A stretch of 64,000 bases of DNA, taken from assembly GCF_000972385.1 (NCBI RefSeq), contig NZ_JXTE01000051.1, positions 3,877 through 67,876 of the forward strand, in the 5' to 3' direction. The notes under the pieces were generated by a model. That model searched no databases. It had not been told where the DNA came from and saw only the letters and a list, made by a program, of their open reading frames with translations. Shown piece after piece: positions 1 to 8,914 of this stretch. The DNA is from Streptomyces sp. WM6386 (GTDB lineage: Bacteria > Actinomycetota > Actinomycetes > Streptomycetales > Streptomycetaceae). The translations under genes and the position numbers were made by a program. Position 1 is the stretch's first letter. Each line of letters starts with the position of its first letter.

Positions 1-78
1 GTCCTTGACGTGATTCTGCGGCTTCCTCCGCGTCGCGCCGGTGCCTTCCCCGCCGGGCACGTCGAGGACCCAGGTCAT
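1..78 (-). CDS. Possible small hypothetical protein, runs off the left edge
   Basis: An ATG on the minus strand at 78 is preceded by a purine-rich GAGGGGA four bases upstream, and the frame stays open to the window edge (begins MTWVLDVPGG). I do not recognise a family. The frame is also open upstream to a TAG at 133-135, so a GTG at 120 is an alternative start. It would be transcribed divergently from hemL. Weak call that rests on the ribosome binding site and open frame only. Confidence 0.3.
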   Translation of the reverse strand, partial: MTWVLDVPGGEGTGATRRKPQNHVKD

Positions 79-394
79 CAGTCCCCTCGCCCAGTCCGCC
101 ACCGCGATGCATATCTCCACCCGACTGCTTTTCTAGGAGGCGTGGCCCCCGCCGCGCAACCCGATCATCGTGTCAGTGACCTCCCCCACGGCCGCCCGCC
201 GAAACGTGCGTTGAAACACCTGTCCGCAGGATCTTCGCAGCACCCGAACACCAAGGGCCGCACGAGCTGTGTCTATCAGCTCTCAGTTTCGCAGATGCCG
301 TCGGACCACAGACCGCTGTCGCCCAGGGCCGCTGGCCTACCCTGAGGAGGAAAGTCGGCAACCGGAGTCCGAGAAGTCGGAGAAGTCGCAGGTC
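79..394. other. Intergenic region upstream of hemL
   Basis: About 316 bases without a convincing gene. It should hold the promoter of the hemL-phosphatase unit, but I see no clear -35/-10 pair, operator or hairpin. The only structure is purine-rich sequence (GGAGAAG) 10-20 bases before the hemL start, a weak ribosome binding site. Confidence 0.5.
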
Positions 395-1711
395 ATGAGC
401 GAAACGCCCTATTCATATGATGCGCCTGCCTCACAGGCACTGTTCGACCGTGCGGCCACCGTCACACCAGGCGGCGTGAACTCCCCGGTGCGCGCCTTCC
501 GCGCCGTGGGCGGAACGCCCCGGTTCATGGTGTCCGGCACCGGCCCGTATCTGACCGACGCCGACGGGCGTGAGTACGTCGACCTCGTCTGCTCCTGGGG
601 GCCCATGATCCTCGGGCACGCACACCCCGAGGTCATCGCCGCGGTCCAGGACGCCGTCTCGCGCGGTACGTCGTTCGGTACGCCCGGCGAAGGCGAGGTC
701 GCGCTCGCCGAGGAGATGGTCGCCCGGATCGAGCCGCTGGAGCAGGTGCGGCTGGTGTCCAGCGGCACCGAGGCCACCATGTCGGCCATCCGGCTCGCCC
801 GCGGGTTCACCCGGCGGACCAAGGTCATCAAGTTCGCCGGGTGTTACCACGGTCACGTCGACTCGCTCCTCGCCGCGGCCGGGTCCGGTGTCGCCACCTT
901 CGCCCTTCCCGACACGCCCGGTGTCACCGGCGCCCAGGCCGGCGACACCATCGTCCTGCCGTACAACGACCTCGAGGCCGTGCAGGAGGCCTTCCACCGG
1001 CACCCCGGCGAGATCGCCTGTGTGATCACGGAGGCCTCGCCCGGCAACATGGGCGTCGTACCGCCGCGCCCCGGGTTCAACCAGGGCCTCAAGGACGCGT
1101 GCTCGAAGAACGGCGCCCTCTACATCTCAGACGAGGTCATGACCGGCTTCCGGACGAGCCGCGCCGGCTGGTACGGGATCGACGGGGTCAAGCCCGACCT
1201 GATGACCTTCGGCAAGGTCATGGGCGGCGGCTTCCCGGCCGCGGCCTTCGGCGGTCGCGCCGACGTCATGGCGCACCTCGCGCCCGCCGGGCCCGTCTAC
1301 CAGGCCGGCACCCTCTCCGGGAACCCGGTCGCCACCGCCGCGGGCCTCGCCCAGCTGCGGCTGCTCGACGACGCCGCGTACGACAAGGTCGACGCCGTGT
1401 CCGCGCGGATCCAGTCGCTCGTCACCGAGGCGCTCACCAAGGAAGGCGTCGCCCACCGGGTGCAGAACGCCTCCAACATGTTCTCCGTCTTCTTCACGGA
1501 CCGTGAGGTGCGGGACTACGAGGACGCCAAGAAGCAGGAGTCCTTCCGCTTCACCGCCTTCTTCCACTCGCTGCTGGCCGACGGCGTCTATCTGCCGCCG
1601 TCCTCCTTCGAGTCCTGGTTCGTCTCCACGGCCCACGACGACCAGGCGGTCCAGCGCATCGCCGACGCCCTCCCGGCGGCGGCCCGAGCGGCAGCGGAGG
1701 CGACCGCGTGA
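395..1711 (+). CDS. hemL: Glutamate-1-semialdehyde 2,1-aminomutase
   Basis: PLP-dependent class III aminotransferase-fold enzyme that isomerises glutamate-1-semialdehyde to 5-aminolevulinate, the last step of the C5 route to haem, sirohaem and cobalamin precursors; cytosolic. The 438-residue product is the usual family length. It shows the N-terminal [12 protein letters not shown] signature, [10 protein letters not shown] and YHGH segments, DEVMTGFR, and the PLP lysine in FGKVMGGG (about K274). The ATG at 395 is chosen because homologues begin at this MSE; the frame is open farther upstream but without similarity. The stop overlaps the GTG of the next gene by 4 bases, so the two are co-transcribed. 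Very secure. Confidence 0.97.
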   Translation: MSETPYSYDAPASQALFDRAATVTPGGVNSPVRAFRAVGGTPRFMVSGTGPYLTDADGREYVDLVCSWGPMILGHAHPEVIAAVQDAVSRGTSFGTPGEGEVALAEEMVARIEPLEQVRLVSSGTEATMSAIRLARGFTRRTKVIKFAGCYHGHVDSLLAAAGSGVATFALPDTPGVTGAQAGDTIVLPYNDLEAVQEAFHRHPGEIACVITEASPGNMGVVPPRPGFNQGLKDACSKNGALYISDEVMTGFRTSRAGWYGIDGVKPDLMTFGKVMGGGFPAAAFGGRADVMAHLAPAGPVYQAGTLSGNPVATAAGLAQLRLLDDAAYDKVDAVSARIQSLVTEALTKEGVAHRVQNASNMFSVFFTDREVRDYEDAKKQESFRFTAFFHSLLADGVYLPPSSFESWFVSTAHDDQAVQRIADALPAAARAAAEATA

Positions 1712-2397
1712 GCACCTCGACCAACCCCGACATCACCGTCGTACACCTCATGCGGCACGGTGAGGTGGCCAACCCCGACGGGGTGCTCTACGGCCGTCTC
1801 GCCGGCTATCACCTGTCCGAGCTGGGGCGGCAGATGGCCGACCGGGTCGCCGAGCACCTGGCCCCCCGGGACGTCACGTACGTCTGCTCCTCCCCGCTGG
1901 AGCGCGCTCAGGAGACGGCCACGCCGATCGCCAAGGCGCACGGCCTCGACCTCGCGACCGACGGGCGGCTCATCGAGGCCGACAACGTCTTCCAGGGCAA
2001 GACGTTCGGCGTCGGCGACGGGGCCCTGAAGCGGCCCGAGAACTGGAAGCACCTCGTCAACCCGTTCAAGCCGTCGTGGGGCGAGGCCTACGTAGACCAG
2101 GTCGTCCGCATGATGGGGGCGCTGGACGCCGCGAAGGATGCCGCGCGCGGGCATGAGGCGGTGCTGGTCAGCCATCAGCTGCCGATCTGGATCGTGCGGT
2201 CGTACGTCGAGAAGCGGCGGCTGTGGCACGACCCGCGGCGGCGGCAGTGCACGCTGGCTTCGCTGACGACGTTCACGTACCAGGGCGACAAGATCGTGTC
2301 CGTGGGGTACAGCGAGCCCGCGATCGATCTCGTCCCCGCGCATCTGCGTGCCGGTGCCAAGCCGGTGAAGGGCAAGAGCAAGGCGTTCGGCGCATAG
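1708..2397 (+). CDS. Histidine phosphatase family protein (phosphoglycerate mutase-like)
   Basis: A 229-residue cytosolic protein of the histidine phosphatase (PGM/acid phosphatase branch 1) superfamily. The phospho-accepting LMRHGE motif is at residues 14-19, the second arginine motif is [10 protein letters not shown], and the second catalytic histidine is in VLVSHQLP. The substrate is not evident; the family includes phosphoglycerate mutases and phosphatases of sugars and cofactors. GTG start overlaps the hemL stop (GTGA), indicating translational coupling with hemL. The basic C-terminal tail ([12 protein letters not shown]) is probably unstructured. Confidence 0.9.
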   Translation: MSTSTNPDITVVHLMRHGEVANPDGVLYGRLAGYHLSELGRQMADRVAEHLAPRDVTYVCSSPLERAQETATPIAKAHGLDLATDGRLIEADNVFQGKTFGVGDGALKRPENWKHLVNPFKPSWGEAYVDQVVRMMGALDAAKDAARGHEAVLVSHQLPIWIVRSYVEKRRLWHDPRRRQCTLASLTTFTYQGDKIVSVGYSEPAIDLVPAHLRAGAKPVKGKSKAFGA

Positions 2398-2528
2398 CCG
2401 ATAGGGCTGATGCGCAAGACGTGTTCGTGACATTTGTTGCGGAATCCGTGTGATCGAGAGGAACCTCCTCGTTCGTCGCGTCCTCTGAATGGGTGACCAC
2501 TTCGCAGGACATGACGAACGGGGATGCA

Positions 2529-3821
2529 ATGCGCACTCTCACCCGTAGGGGAGCACTCGGACTCGGTGTGGGTGGTGCGGCAGCCCTCGGGCTCGCGGGC
2601 TGCGGCACCCTCACCCCGTCAGAGGGGTCGAGCGGCGCTTCGGGTTCCACCGGCGACAAGCCCAGCAGCAAGCCCAGCGGCCAGAGCCACCGCGCCCGCC
2701 CCATCGGCGACGGCTCCACCTCCTACACCGGCAAGCAGCCCGGCCAGCCCGCCAAGCCCGAACCGCTGGAGCCGGGCCAGACCCCGCCGCAGTTCGTCGT
2801 CTTCTCCTGGGACGGCGCCGGCGAGGTCGGCAACGGACTCTTCCCGCGCTTCCTGGACCTCGCCAAGGAGCACGGCGTCCACATGACCTTCTTCCTCTCG
2901 GGGCTCTATCTGCTGCCCGAGTCGAAGAAGCGGCTCTACGACCCGCCCAACAACCCGGTCGGTGCCTCCGACATCGGCTATCTCACCGACGAGCACGTCA
3001 AGGCCACCCTGACCAACGTCCGGCGCGCCTGGCTCGAAGGGCACGAGATAGGCACCCACTTCAACGGCCACTTCTGCGCCGGCTCCGGCACCGTCGGCAA
3101 CTGGACGCCCCAGCAGTGGCGCAGCGAGATAGACCAGGCCAAGGCCTTCGTGAAGGAGTGGCGGACCAACACGGGGTGGACCGATCTGCCCGCCCTGCCG
3201 TTCGACTACGACAAGGAACTCGTCGGCGGTCGTACGCCCTGCCTCCTCGGCCAGGACAACCTGCTGCCCACCGCCAAGGAGCTCGGCTGGCGCTACGACG
3301 CCTCCTCGCCCGGCGGCCGCCAGGTCTGGCCGGAGAAGAAGGACGGGCTGTGGGACCTGCCGCTCCAGGCGATCCCGTTCCCCGGGCACAGCTTCGAGGT
3401 CCTCTCGATGGACTACAACATGCTCGCCAACCAGTCGATCAACTCCACCAACGCGCCCGCCCACAACTACCCGGCCTGGCGCGAGCAGTCCGCCGGGGCC
3501 TACATCGCCGGCTTCCAGCGTGCCTACGAGACCAACCGCGCCCCGTTCTTCGTCGGCAACCACTTCGAGCGGTGGAACGGCGGCATCTACATGGACGCCG
3601 TCGAGGAGGCCCTGAAGCACATCGCGGCGGAGAAGGAGAAGGGCGAGGACGTACGGCTGGTCTCCTTCCGGCAGTTCGTCGACTGGATGGACGTACAGAA
3701 GCCGGAGGTGCTGGCCCAGCTGCGGACGCTGGACGTCGGGCAGGAACCGGCCGGTGGCTGGAACGCGTTCATGAAGGACAGCTCGCAGAGCACGGCGGGG
3801 AGCTCCTCGAACGCCGCCTGA
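2529..3821 (+). CDS. Lipoprotein related to polysaccharide deacetylases
   Basis: Predicted exported lipoprotein of about 430 residues. The ATG at 2529 has GGGG six bases upstream; in-frame GTG 2493 and ATG 2511 are alternatives. The N-terminus reads LTRRGALGLG (twin arginine) then a hydrophobic stretch and lipobox LAGC, so Tat export with lipid anchoring is likely. A Ser/Gly/Lys/Pro-rich linker follows. The main domain has SWDGAGE, placed like the catalytic Asp of carbohydrate esterase 4, and a HEIGTHFNGH segment with the H-x3-H zinc spacing of NodB domains. It may deacetylate a cell-wall or extracellular glycan, but substrate and activity are inferred. It precedes the cytochrome c maturation genes without an obvious functional link. 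Confidence 0.8.
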   Translation: MRTLTRRGALGLGVGGAAALGLAGCGTLTPSEGSSGASGSTGDKPSSKPSGQSHRARPIGDGSTSYTGKQPGQPAKPEPLEPGQTPPQFVVFSWDGAGEVGNGLFPRFLDLAKEHGVHMTFFLSGLYLLPESKKRLYDPPNNPVGASDIGYLTDEHVKATLTNVRRAWLEGHEIGTHFNGHFCAGSGTVGNWTPQQWRSEIDQAKAFVKEWRTNTGWTDLPALPFDYDKELVGGRTPCLLGQDNLLPTAKELGWRYDASSPGGRQVWPEKKDGLWDLPLQAIPFPGHSFEVLSMDYNMLANQSINSTNAPAHNYPAWREQSAGAYIAGFQRAYETNRAPFFVGNHFERWNGGIYMDAVEEALKHIAAEKEKGEDVRLVSFRQFVDWMDVQKPEVLAQLRTLDVGQEPAGGWNAFMKDSSQSTAGSSSNAA

Positions 3822-3887
3822 AATGCGGATTTCCGCCCGCAAGGGGGGTGCGCAAGATCCTCAGAACGGGCATGCGAAACTTTTCAC

Positions 3888-4490
3888 ATGAGTGCCCTGA
3901 CCCGCACCAACCGCCGTGCCGTCCTGTTCACCGCCACGGCCGCCGCAGCCGCGCTGACCCTCACCGCGTGCAGTTCCGGCGGCAAGGTGGGCGGCAGCGG
4001 TGACACCAACTTCATCACGGGAAACGACGGCGTCGACACGGTCGCCCAGGGCAAGCGGGACGCCGCCCCGGTGCTGTCCGGCAAGACCATCGACGGCGAG
4101 CAGCTCTCCACCGCCGACTACAAGGGCAAGGTCCTCGTCGTCAACGTGTGGGGCTCCTGGTGCACCCCCTGCCGGGCGGAGGCGAAGAACCTCCAGGCCG
4201 TCTCCGAGAAGTTCAAGGGCCAGGGCGTCCAGTTCGTCGGCATCAACACCCGGGACACCAACACCACCTCGGCGATCAACTTCGAGAAGGAGTTCGGGGT
4301 CACCTTCCCGAGCCTGTACGACCCGACGGGCAAGCAGATGCTCCGGTTCAAGAAGGGCACGCTCAACCCGCAGCTGATCCCCTCCACGCTCGTCATCGAC
4401 CGGAGCGGCAAGATCGCGGCGCGGGCGCTGATGGCGCTCGGCGAGGACACGCTGACCGGCATGATCAAGCCCGTGCTCGCGGAGAAGTGA
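3888..4490 (+). CDS. resA: TlpA/ResA-like thiol-disulfide lipoprotein
   Basis: A 200-residue membrane-anchored thioredoxin-fold protein. The N-terminal signal ends in lipobox LTAC (Cys about 28), followed by an AhpC/TSA-like thioredoxin domain with active site WCTPC near residue 90 and a cis-proline segment LIPSTLVID. In system II cytochrome c biogenesis such proteins reduce the haem-binding cysteines of apocytochrome c outside the membrane, taking electrons from CcdA. The stop lies one base before the ccdA GTG, and resB and ccsB follow, so the role is well supported by context. The symbol follows the Bacillus ResA analogy. Confidence 0.92.
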   Translation: MSALTRTNRRAVLFTATAAAAALTLTACSSGGKVGGSGDTNFITGNDGVDTVAQGKRDAAPVLSGKTIDGEQLSTADYKGKVLVVNVWGSWCTPCRAEAKNLQAVSEKFKGQGVQFVGINTRDTNTTSAINFEKEFGVTFPSLYDPTGKQMLRFKKGTLNPQLIPSTLVIDRSGKIAARALMALGEDTLTGMIKPVLAEK

Positions 4491-4491
4491 C

Positions 4492-5265
4492 GTGAGCGCG
4501 ACGTTGACGCTCGCCGAAGCCGTGGGCCACAACGAGACCGTGTTCAGCGGCGCCCTGCTCCTCGCGCTGCCGATCGCCGTGCTCGGCGGACTCGTCTCCT
4601 TCTTCTCCCCGTGCGTGCTGCCGCTGGTCCCCGGCTATCTGTCGTACGTCACCGGCGTCAGCGGCACCGATCTGGCCGAGGCCCGGCGCGGGCGGATGGC
4701 CGCCGGGGCCTCCCTCTTCGTGCTCGGCTTCACCGTCGTGTTCGTCTCCGGCGGGGCGCTGTTCGGGTACTTCGGGCAGACCCTCCAGGAGGAGCGGGAC
4801 ACCCTGTCCAAGGTGCTCGGTGTCCTCATGATCCTCATGGGTGTCTTCTTCATGGGCATGATGCCCTGGCTCACCCAGCGGGAGTTCCGCTTCCACACCA
4901 GGCCCGCCACCGGACTCGCCGGCGCCCCCCTGCTGGGCGCCCTGTTCGGCATCGGCTGGACGCCCTGCATCGGTCCGACGCTGTCCTCGGTGCAGACGCT
5001 CGCCATGCAGGACGGCAGCGCGGTACGCGGCGCCGTACTCACCGTCGCCTACTGCCTCGGCCTCGGTGTCCCCTTCGTGCTGGCTGCCGTAGCCTTCCGC
5101 AAGGCGCTCGGCGCCTTCGCCTGGGTCAAGCGCCACTACGTCTGGGTGATGCGCATCGGCGGCACGATGATGATCGCGACCGGTGTGCTGCTGCTGACCG
5201 GGGCGTGGGACAGCATCGTGCAGGAGATGCAGGGCTGGTCCAACGGCTTCACTGTGGGGATCTGA
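4492..5265 (+). CDS. ccdA: Cytochrome c biogenesis protein CcdA (DsbD transmembrane family)
   Basis: A 257-residue integral membrane protein with about six transmembrane segments. It moves reducing equivalents from cytoplasmic thioredoxin across the membrane to the extracytoplasmic TlpA/ResA protein. The two conserved redox cysteines are visible in the segments FFSPCVLPLVPGY and GWTPCIGPTLS. GTG start one base after the preceding stop; resB begins three bases after its stop. The order resA-ccdA-resB-ccsB is the standard Gram-positive system II arrangement. Confidence 0.95.
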   Translation: MSATLTLAEAVGHNETVFSGALLLALPIAVLGGLVSFFSPCVLPLVPGYLSYVTGVSGTDLAEARRGRMAAGASLFVLGFTVVFVSGGALFGYFGQTLQEERDTLSKVLGVLMILMGVFFMGMMPWLTQREFRFHTRPATGLAGAPLLGALFGIGWTPCIGPTLSSVQTLAMQDGSAVRGAVLTVAYCLGLGVPFVLAAVAFRKALGAFAWVKRHYVWVMRIGGTMMIATGVLLLTGAWDSIVQEMQGWSNGFTVGI

Positions 5266-5268
5266 TCG

Positions 5269-6993
5269 ATGAGCAAGACGACAACCAACGCGCCCACCGA
5301 CCCCACCCCCGCCACCGGCGACGAGGACCTCGGCGCCGCCGGCTCCCAGCTCTCCACCGCCCCCGAGGACACTCTGAGCGTGCCCGCCCTGGGCGTCATC
5401 GGTTGGGCCCGCTGGTGCTGGCGGCAGCTCACCTCCATGCGGGTCGCGCTGCTCCTGCTCCTGCTGCTGTCGCTGGGCGCGATCCCCGGCTCGCTGATCC
5501 CGCAGACCGGCACCGACGAGACGAAGGTCGCCGACTTCCGTAACGCCAACCCCACCCTCGGGGACGTCTACGACAAGCTCGGTCTCTTCCACGTCTACAG
5601 CTCGGTGTGGTTCTCCTCGATCTACATCCTGCTGTTCGTCTCCCTCATCGGCTGCATCGTGCCCCGCACCTGGCAGTTCGTCGGCCAGCTGCGCGGCCGC
5701 CCGCCGGGCGCCCCGAAGCGGCTGACCCGGCTGCCCGCCTACACCACCTGGCGCACCGAGGCCGAGCCCGAGCAGGTCCGCGAGGCCGCGCTCGCCCTGC
5801 TGAAGAAGCGCCGCTTCCGCGCCCACCTCGCCGGTGACAACGTCGCCGCCGAGAAGGGCTATCTGCGTGAGGTCGGCAACCTCGCCTTCCACATCGCGCT
5901 CATCGTGATGCTGATCGCCTTCGCCTGGGGCCAGCTGTTCAAGATGGAGGGCAACAAGCTGGTCGTCGAGGGCGACGGGTTCTCCAACACCCTCACGCAG
6001 TACGACGACTTCAAGTCCGGCACCCTCTTCACCCAGGACGAGCTGGACCCGTTCAGCTTCACCCTCAACGACTTCCAGGGCAGCTACGAGAAGACCGGCC
6101 CCAACCGGGGCACCGCGCGCACCTTCCAGGCCGACGTCAGCTACAGCGTGGGCGCCTACGGCAAGGACGAGCGGACGGTCATCAAGGTCAACAAGCCCAT
6201 GGAGATCGGCGACTCCAAGGTCTACCTCACCGCCCACGGCTACGCCCCCGTCATCACGGTCCGCGACGGCAAGGGCAAGGTCGTCTACCGCGACGCCGTA
6301 CCGCTGCTGCCGCTCGACAACAACATCACCTCCTCGGGTGTCATCAAGGTCATGGACGGCTACCGCAACACCAAGGGTGTGCGGGAGCAGCTGGGCTTCG
6401 AGGCCTTCTTCCTGCCGACGTACACGGTCGGCAGCGAGACGGCCTCCACCTTCCCCGCGCTGAACAACCCGGTGCTGAACCTCGCGGGCTACTACGGCGA
6501 CCTCGGGGTCGACGCGGGTATCCCGCAGAGCGTCTACCAGCTCGACAAGTCCCATCTGAAGGAGTTCAAGGACGCCAAGGGCAAGCAGCAGCGGGAGAAC
6601 CTCAAGCCGGGCGAGACCATGAAGCTCCCGAACGGCGCCGGTTCGATCACCTACGACTCCACGGCGGAGTGGGCCAACTTCCAGGTCACCCGCCAGCCCG
6701 CCAGCGACTGGGCACTGACCGGCTCGATCGTCGCGATCTTCGGCCTCGCCGGCTCTCTGTTCATCTCCCGCCGCCGGGTGTGGGTGCGGGCGGTCAAGGG
6801 CGCCGACGGTGTGACGGTCGTCGAGATGGCCGGCCTGGGCCGCAGCGAGTCCGCGAAGGTGCCGGAAGAGCTGGGTGACCTCGCGGGGATTCTTTACGAC
6901 CAGGCGCCGGGGGTATCCGGCGAGACGGAGGCGGAGCCGGATGGTGTGTCCGACTCCGACGCGGCGTCTGTTGCCGAGGGGGCCGAGAATTGA
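5269..6993 (+). CDS. resB: Cytochrome c biogenesis protein ResB (Ccs1)
   Basis: A 574-residue membrane protein, half of the ResB-ResC (Ccs1-CcsA) haem delivery and cytochrome c synthase complex. It has a cytoplasmic N-terminal tail, transmembrane segments near residues 60-80 and 110-130, a third (LAFHIALIVMLIAFAWGQLF), then a large extracytoplasmic domain of about 300 residues, and a final transmembrane segment (ALTGSIVAIFGLAGSLFIS) before an acidic cytoplasmic tail. This is the usual family layout. It starts three bases after ccdA; the partner ccsB follows after a 187-base gap. Confidence 0.95.
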   Translation: MSKTTTNAPTDPTPATGDEDLGAAGSQLSTAPEDTLSVPALGVIGWARWCWRQLTSMRVALLLLLLLSLGAIPGSLIPQTGTDETKVADFRNANPTLGDVYDKLGLFHVYSSVWFSSIYILLFVSLIGCIVPRTWQFVGQLRGRPPGAPKRLTRLPAYTTWRTEAEPEQVREAALALLKKRRFRAHLAGDNVAAEKGYLREVGNLAFHIALIVMLIAFAWGQLFKMEGNKLVVEGDGFSNTLTQYDDFKSGTLFTQDELDPFSFTLNDFQGSYEKTGPNRGTARTFQADVSYSVGAYGKDERTVIKVNKPMEIGDSKVYLTAHGYAPVITVRDGKGKVVYRDAVPLLPLDNNITSSGVIKVMDGYRNTKGVREQLGFEAFFLPTYTVGSETASTFPALNNPVLNLAGYYGDLGVDAGIPQSVYQLDKSHLKEFKDAKGKQQRENLKPGETMKLPNGAGSITYDSTAEWANFQVTRQPASDWALTGSIVAIFGLAGSLFISRRRVWVRAVKGADGVTVVEMAGLGRSESAKVPEELGDLAGILYDQAPGVSGETEAEPDGVSDSDAASVAEGAEN

Positions 6994-7180
6994 ATCCTCT
7001 CCCGCGCGGAACTAGGGAGATTCCTGGCTCACGCCGCCTGGCGGACCAGCGGCCCTCCAGGCCTTCCACGATCAACTCCAGCCGGGTTGAAACCAGCCCG
7101 GTATCACGACTGCCAGCTTCTCCGAAGACCACATCACCCGACGGCAAGTCGCCGGGATATTCACCCGAAGGAGTGCTGAG

Positions 7181-8281
7181 GTGACTCTCGCCGCCACAAC
7201 CGAGTTGGCCGCCGCCACCAACGAACACCTCGCGAATCTCAGCAACACGCTGATCTACTCCGCGATGGCCGTCTACACCCTGGCCTTCTTCGCCTACATC
7301 ACCGAATGGATCTTCGGTAGCCGCAGCAAGATCGGCCGTACCGCCGCCGCGCTCACCGAGGGGGCGGACGGCAAGGCGAAGGCGCCGGCCGTGACGGTGA
7401 AGAAGGGCGGCTCCACCGCCGTACTGGAACGGCCGAAGGTCGTGGTGCGGGCCGCGGCCGGTCAGCGGGATGTGCCGGACGGTCCCGGGGCGCACGGTGG
7501 GGACGAGCAGGGGGACCTTTACGGGCGTATCGCCGTGTCCCTCACCGTGCTCGCCTTTCTCATCGAGCTCGCCGGGGTCATCGCCCGCGCGGCCTCGGTG
7601 GAGCGGGCGCCGTGGGGCAACATGTACGAGTTCAACATCACCTTCTCCACGGTGGCCGTCGGCGTGTACCTCACGCTGCTGGCGCTGAGGAAGAACGTGC
7701 GCTGGATGGGCCTGTTCCTGATCACCACGGTCCTCCTCGATCTCGGCATCGCCGTCACTGTCTTGTACACCGCCAGCGACCAGTTGGTTCCCGCCCTCCA
7801 CTCGTACTGGCTGTACATCCACGTCTCCACGGCGATCCTGTGCGGCGCGGTCTTCTACGTGGGCGCGGTCAGCACGATCCTCTACCTGTTCAAGGACTCG
7901 TACGAGAACAAGCTCGCCGGCGGCGGCAAGCCCGGCAGCTTCGCCACCTCCTTCCTGGAGCGGCTGCCCGCCTCGGCGTCCCTCGACAAGTTCTCCTACC
8001 GCGTGAACGCGGCCGTCTTCCCGCTGTGGACGTTCACGATCATCGCGGGCGCGATCTGGGCGGGCGACGCGTGGGGCCGCTACTGGGGCTGGGACCCCAA
8101 GGAGACCTGGGCGTTCATCACCTGGGTCGCCTACGCCTGCTACCTGCACGCCCGGGCCACGGCCGGCTGGAAGGGCCGCAAGGCCGCGTACCTCGCTCTT
8201 CTGGCGTTCGGCTGCTGGCTGTTCAACTACTACGGCGTCAACATCTTCGTCTCCGGCAAGCACTCCTACGCGGGCGTGTAG
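7181..8281 (+). CDS. ccsB: Cytochrome c biogenesis protein CcsB (CcsA/ResC family)
   Basis: A 366-residue polytopic protein that handles haem and completes the ResB-ResC cytochrome c synthase. The tryptophan-rich haem-binding (WWD-type) signature WGRYWGWDPKETWAF is near residue 300, followed by a transmembrane histidine-containing region. The first ~130 residues hold one transmembrane segment and a charged loop of low complexity, then the core membrane domain. The GTG at 7181 has a GAAGGAG ribosome binding site. The 187 bases before it carry no gene. Transcription of the cluster likely ends at the hairpin just downstream. Confidence 0.94.
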   Translation: MTLAATTELAAATNEHLANLSNTLIYSAMAVYTLAFFAYITEWIFGSRSKIGRTAAALTEGADGKAKAPAVTVKKGGSTAVLERPKVVVRAAAGQRDVPDGPGAHGGDEQGDLYGRIAVSLTVLAFLIELAGVIARAASVERAPWGNMYEFNITFSTVAVGVYLTLLALRKNVRWMGLFLITTVLLDLGIAVTVLYTASDQLVPALHSYWLYIHVSTAILCGAVFYVGAVSTILYLFKDSYENKLAGGGKPGSFATSFLERLPASASLDKFSYRVNAAVFPLWTFTIIAGAIWAGDAWGRYWGWDPKETWAFITWVAYACYLHARATAGWKGRKAAYLALLAFGCWLFNYYGVNIFVSGKHSYAGV

Positions 8282-8307
8282 GCGCAGGGCGTAACCGCCT
8301 TACGGTG

Positions 8308-8348
8308 AAGGCCGGTTCCATGTGACCTGAGTCACGGGAACCGGCCTT
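8308..8348 (+). terminator. Strong hairpin terminator after ccsB
   Basis: Perfect 12-bp inverted repeat (AAGGCCGGTTCC at 8308-8319 and GGAACCGGCCTT at 8337-8348). The loop contains a further GTGAC/GTCAC pair. It starts 27 bases after the ccsB stop and is followed by a short T-containing run. Confidence 0.85.
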
Positions 8349-8503
8349 CGTTATGCGGACAGGTGGAGGGGCGTGGATACGAATCTGCGGAAACGGATTC
8401 GCTCGTGGCCATCACCGCGGTCCTGGAGCGCGCCATCGTCGACAAGAAGGACCAGCGCCCCTGACCACGTGCGGAACCTCGCCCCACGGCCCACGCTGGT
8501 GTC

Positions 8504-8914
8504 ATGAGCGGTTCCATCGAGCAGGGCGCCAGCCAGACCCATGGGAACACGCACATCCTGCACTTTCTGGTGCGGCTGCCGAGGCCCATGGAGATGGTCT
8601 GGCCCGCGCTGGCCACGGCGGGCGGGCTCGCGGGCTGGTGGACGGAAGCCGAGGTGCTCGAACCCCGGCTCGGCGGCGCTGTCGCGCTGCGCGGGCTGGG
8701 GGCCGGGCAGGTCACCGCCTGGGACGTGGAGCGGGTCGCCGAGTACACGGTGGAGGGCGGTGGCCGGATCAGGTTCCATCTGGAGCGCGACGGTGACGAC
8801 GGCTCGGTCCTCCGCCTCACCCACGAGTTCCGGGGTGAGGCGGAGGCCGAGCCGCGCCGGCGGGCCCGCTGCGAGCGGCTGGTCGAGAAGCTCGCGGGTC
8901 AGTCGACCGGTTAG
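8504..8914 (+). CDS. SRPBCC (START-like/AHSA1) domain protein
   Basis: A 136-residue protein with the pattern of small SRPBCC ligand-binding proteins: an initial strand (LHFLVRLPRPMEMVWPAL), the helix-turn GLAGWWTEAEV typical of AHSA1/PRTase-CylR relatives, alternating strands, and a long C-terminal helix (RRRARCERLVEKLAG). Ligand and role unknown. Its stop overlaps that of the converging oxygenase gene by 4 bases. The 190 bases upstream (after the ccsB terminator) show nothing else clear. Confidence 0.75.
   Translation: MSGSIEQGASQTHGNTHILHFLVRLPRPMEMVWPALATAGGLAGWWTEAEVLEPRLGGAVALRGLGAGQVTAWDVERVAEYTVEGGGRIRFHLERDGDDGSVLRLTHEFRGEAEAEPRRRARCERLVEKLAGQSTG

Noticed and set aside
4465..6555. 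Long minus-strand open frame opposite ccdA and resB
   Set aside because: Both plus-strand genes have clear family signatures and topology; the minus frame has none.
7062..7115. Inverted-repeat-like CCGGGTTGAAACCAGCCCGG before ccsB
   Set aside because: The match is partial and short for this base composition; it is not a convincing terminator or operator.
8353..8503. Possible small gene between the ccsB terminator and the SRPBCC gene
   Set aside because: No ribosome binding site or similarity; its codons are shadow-like.
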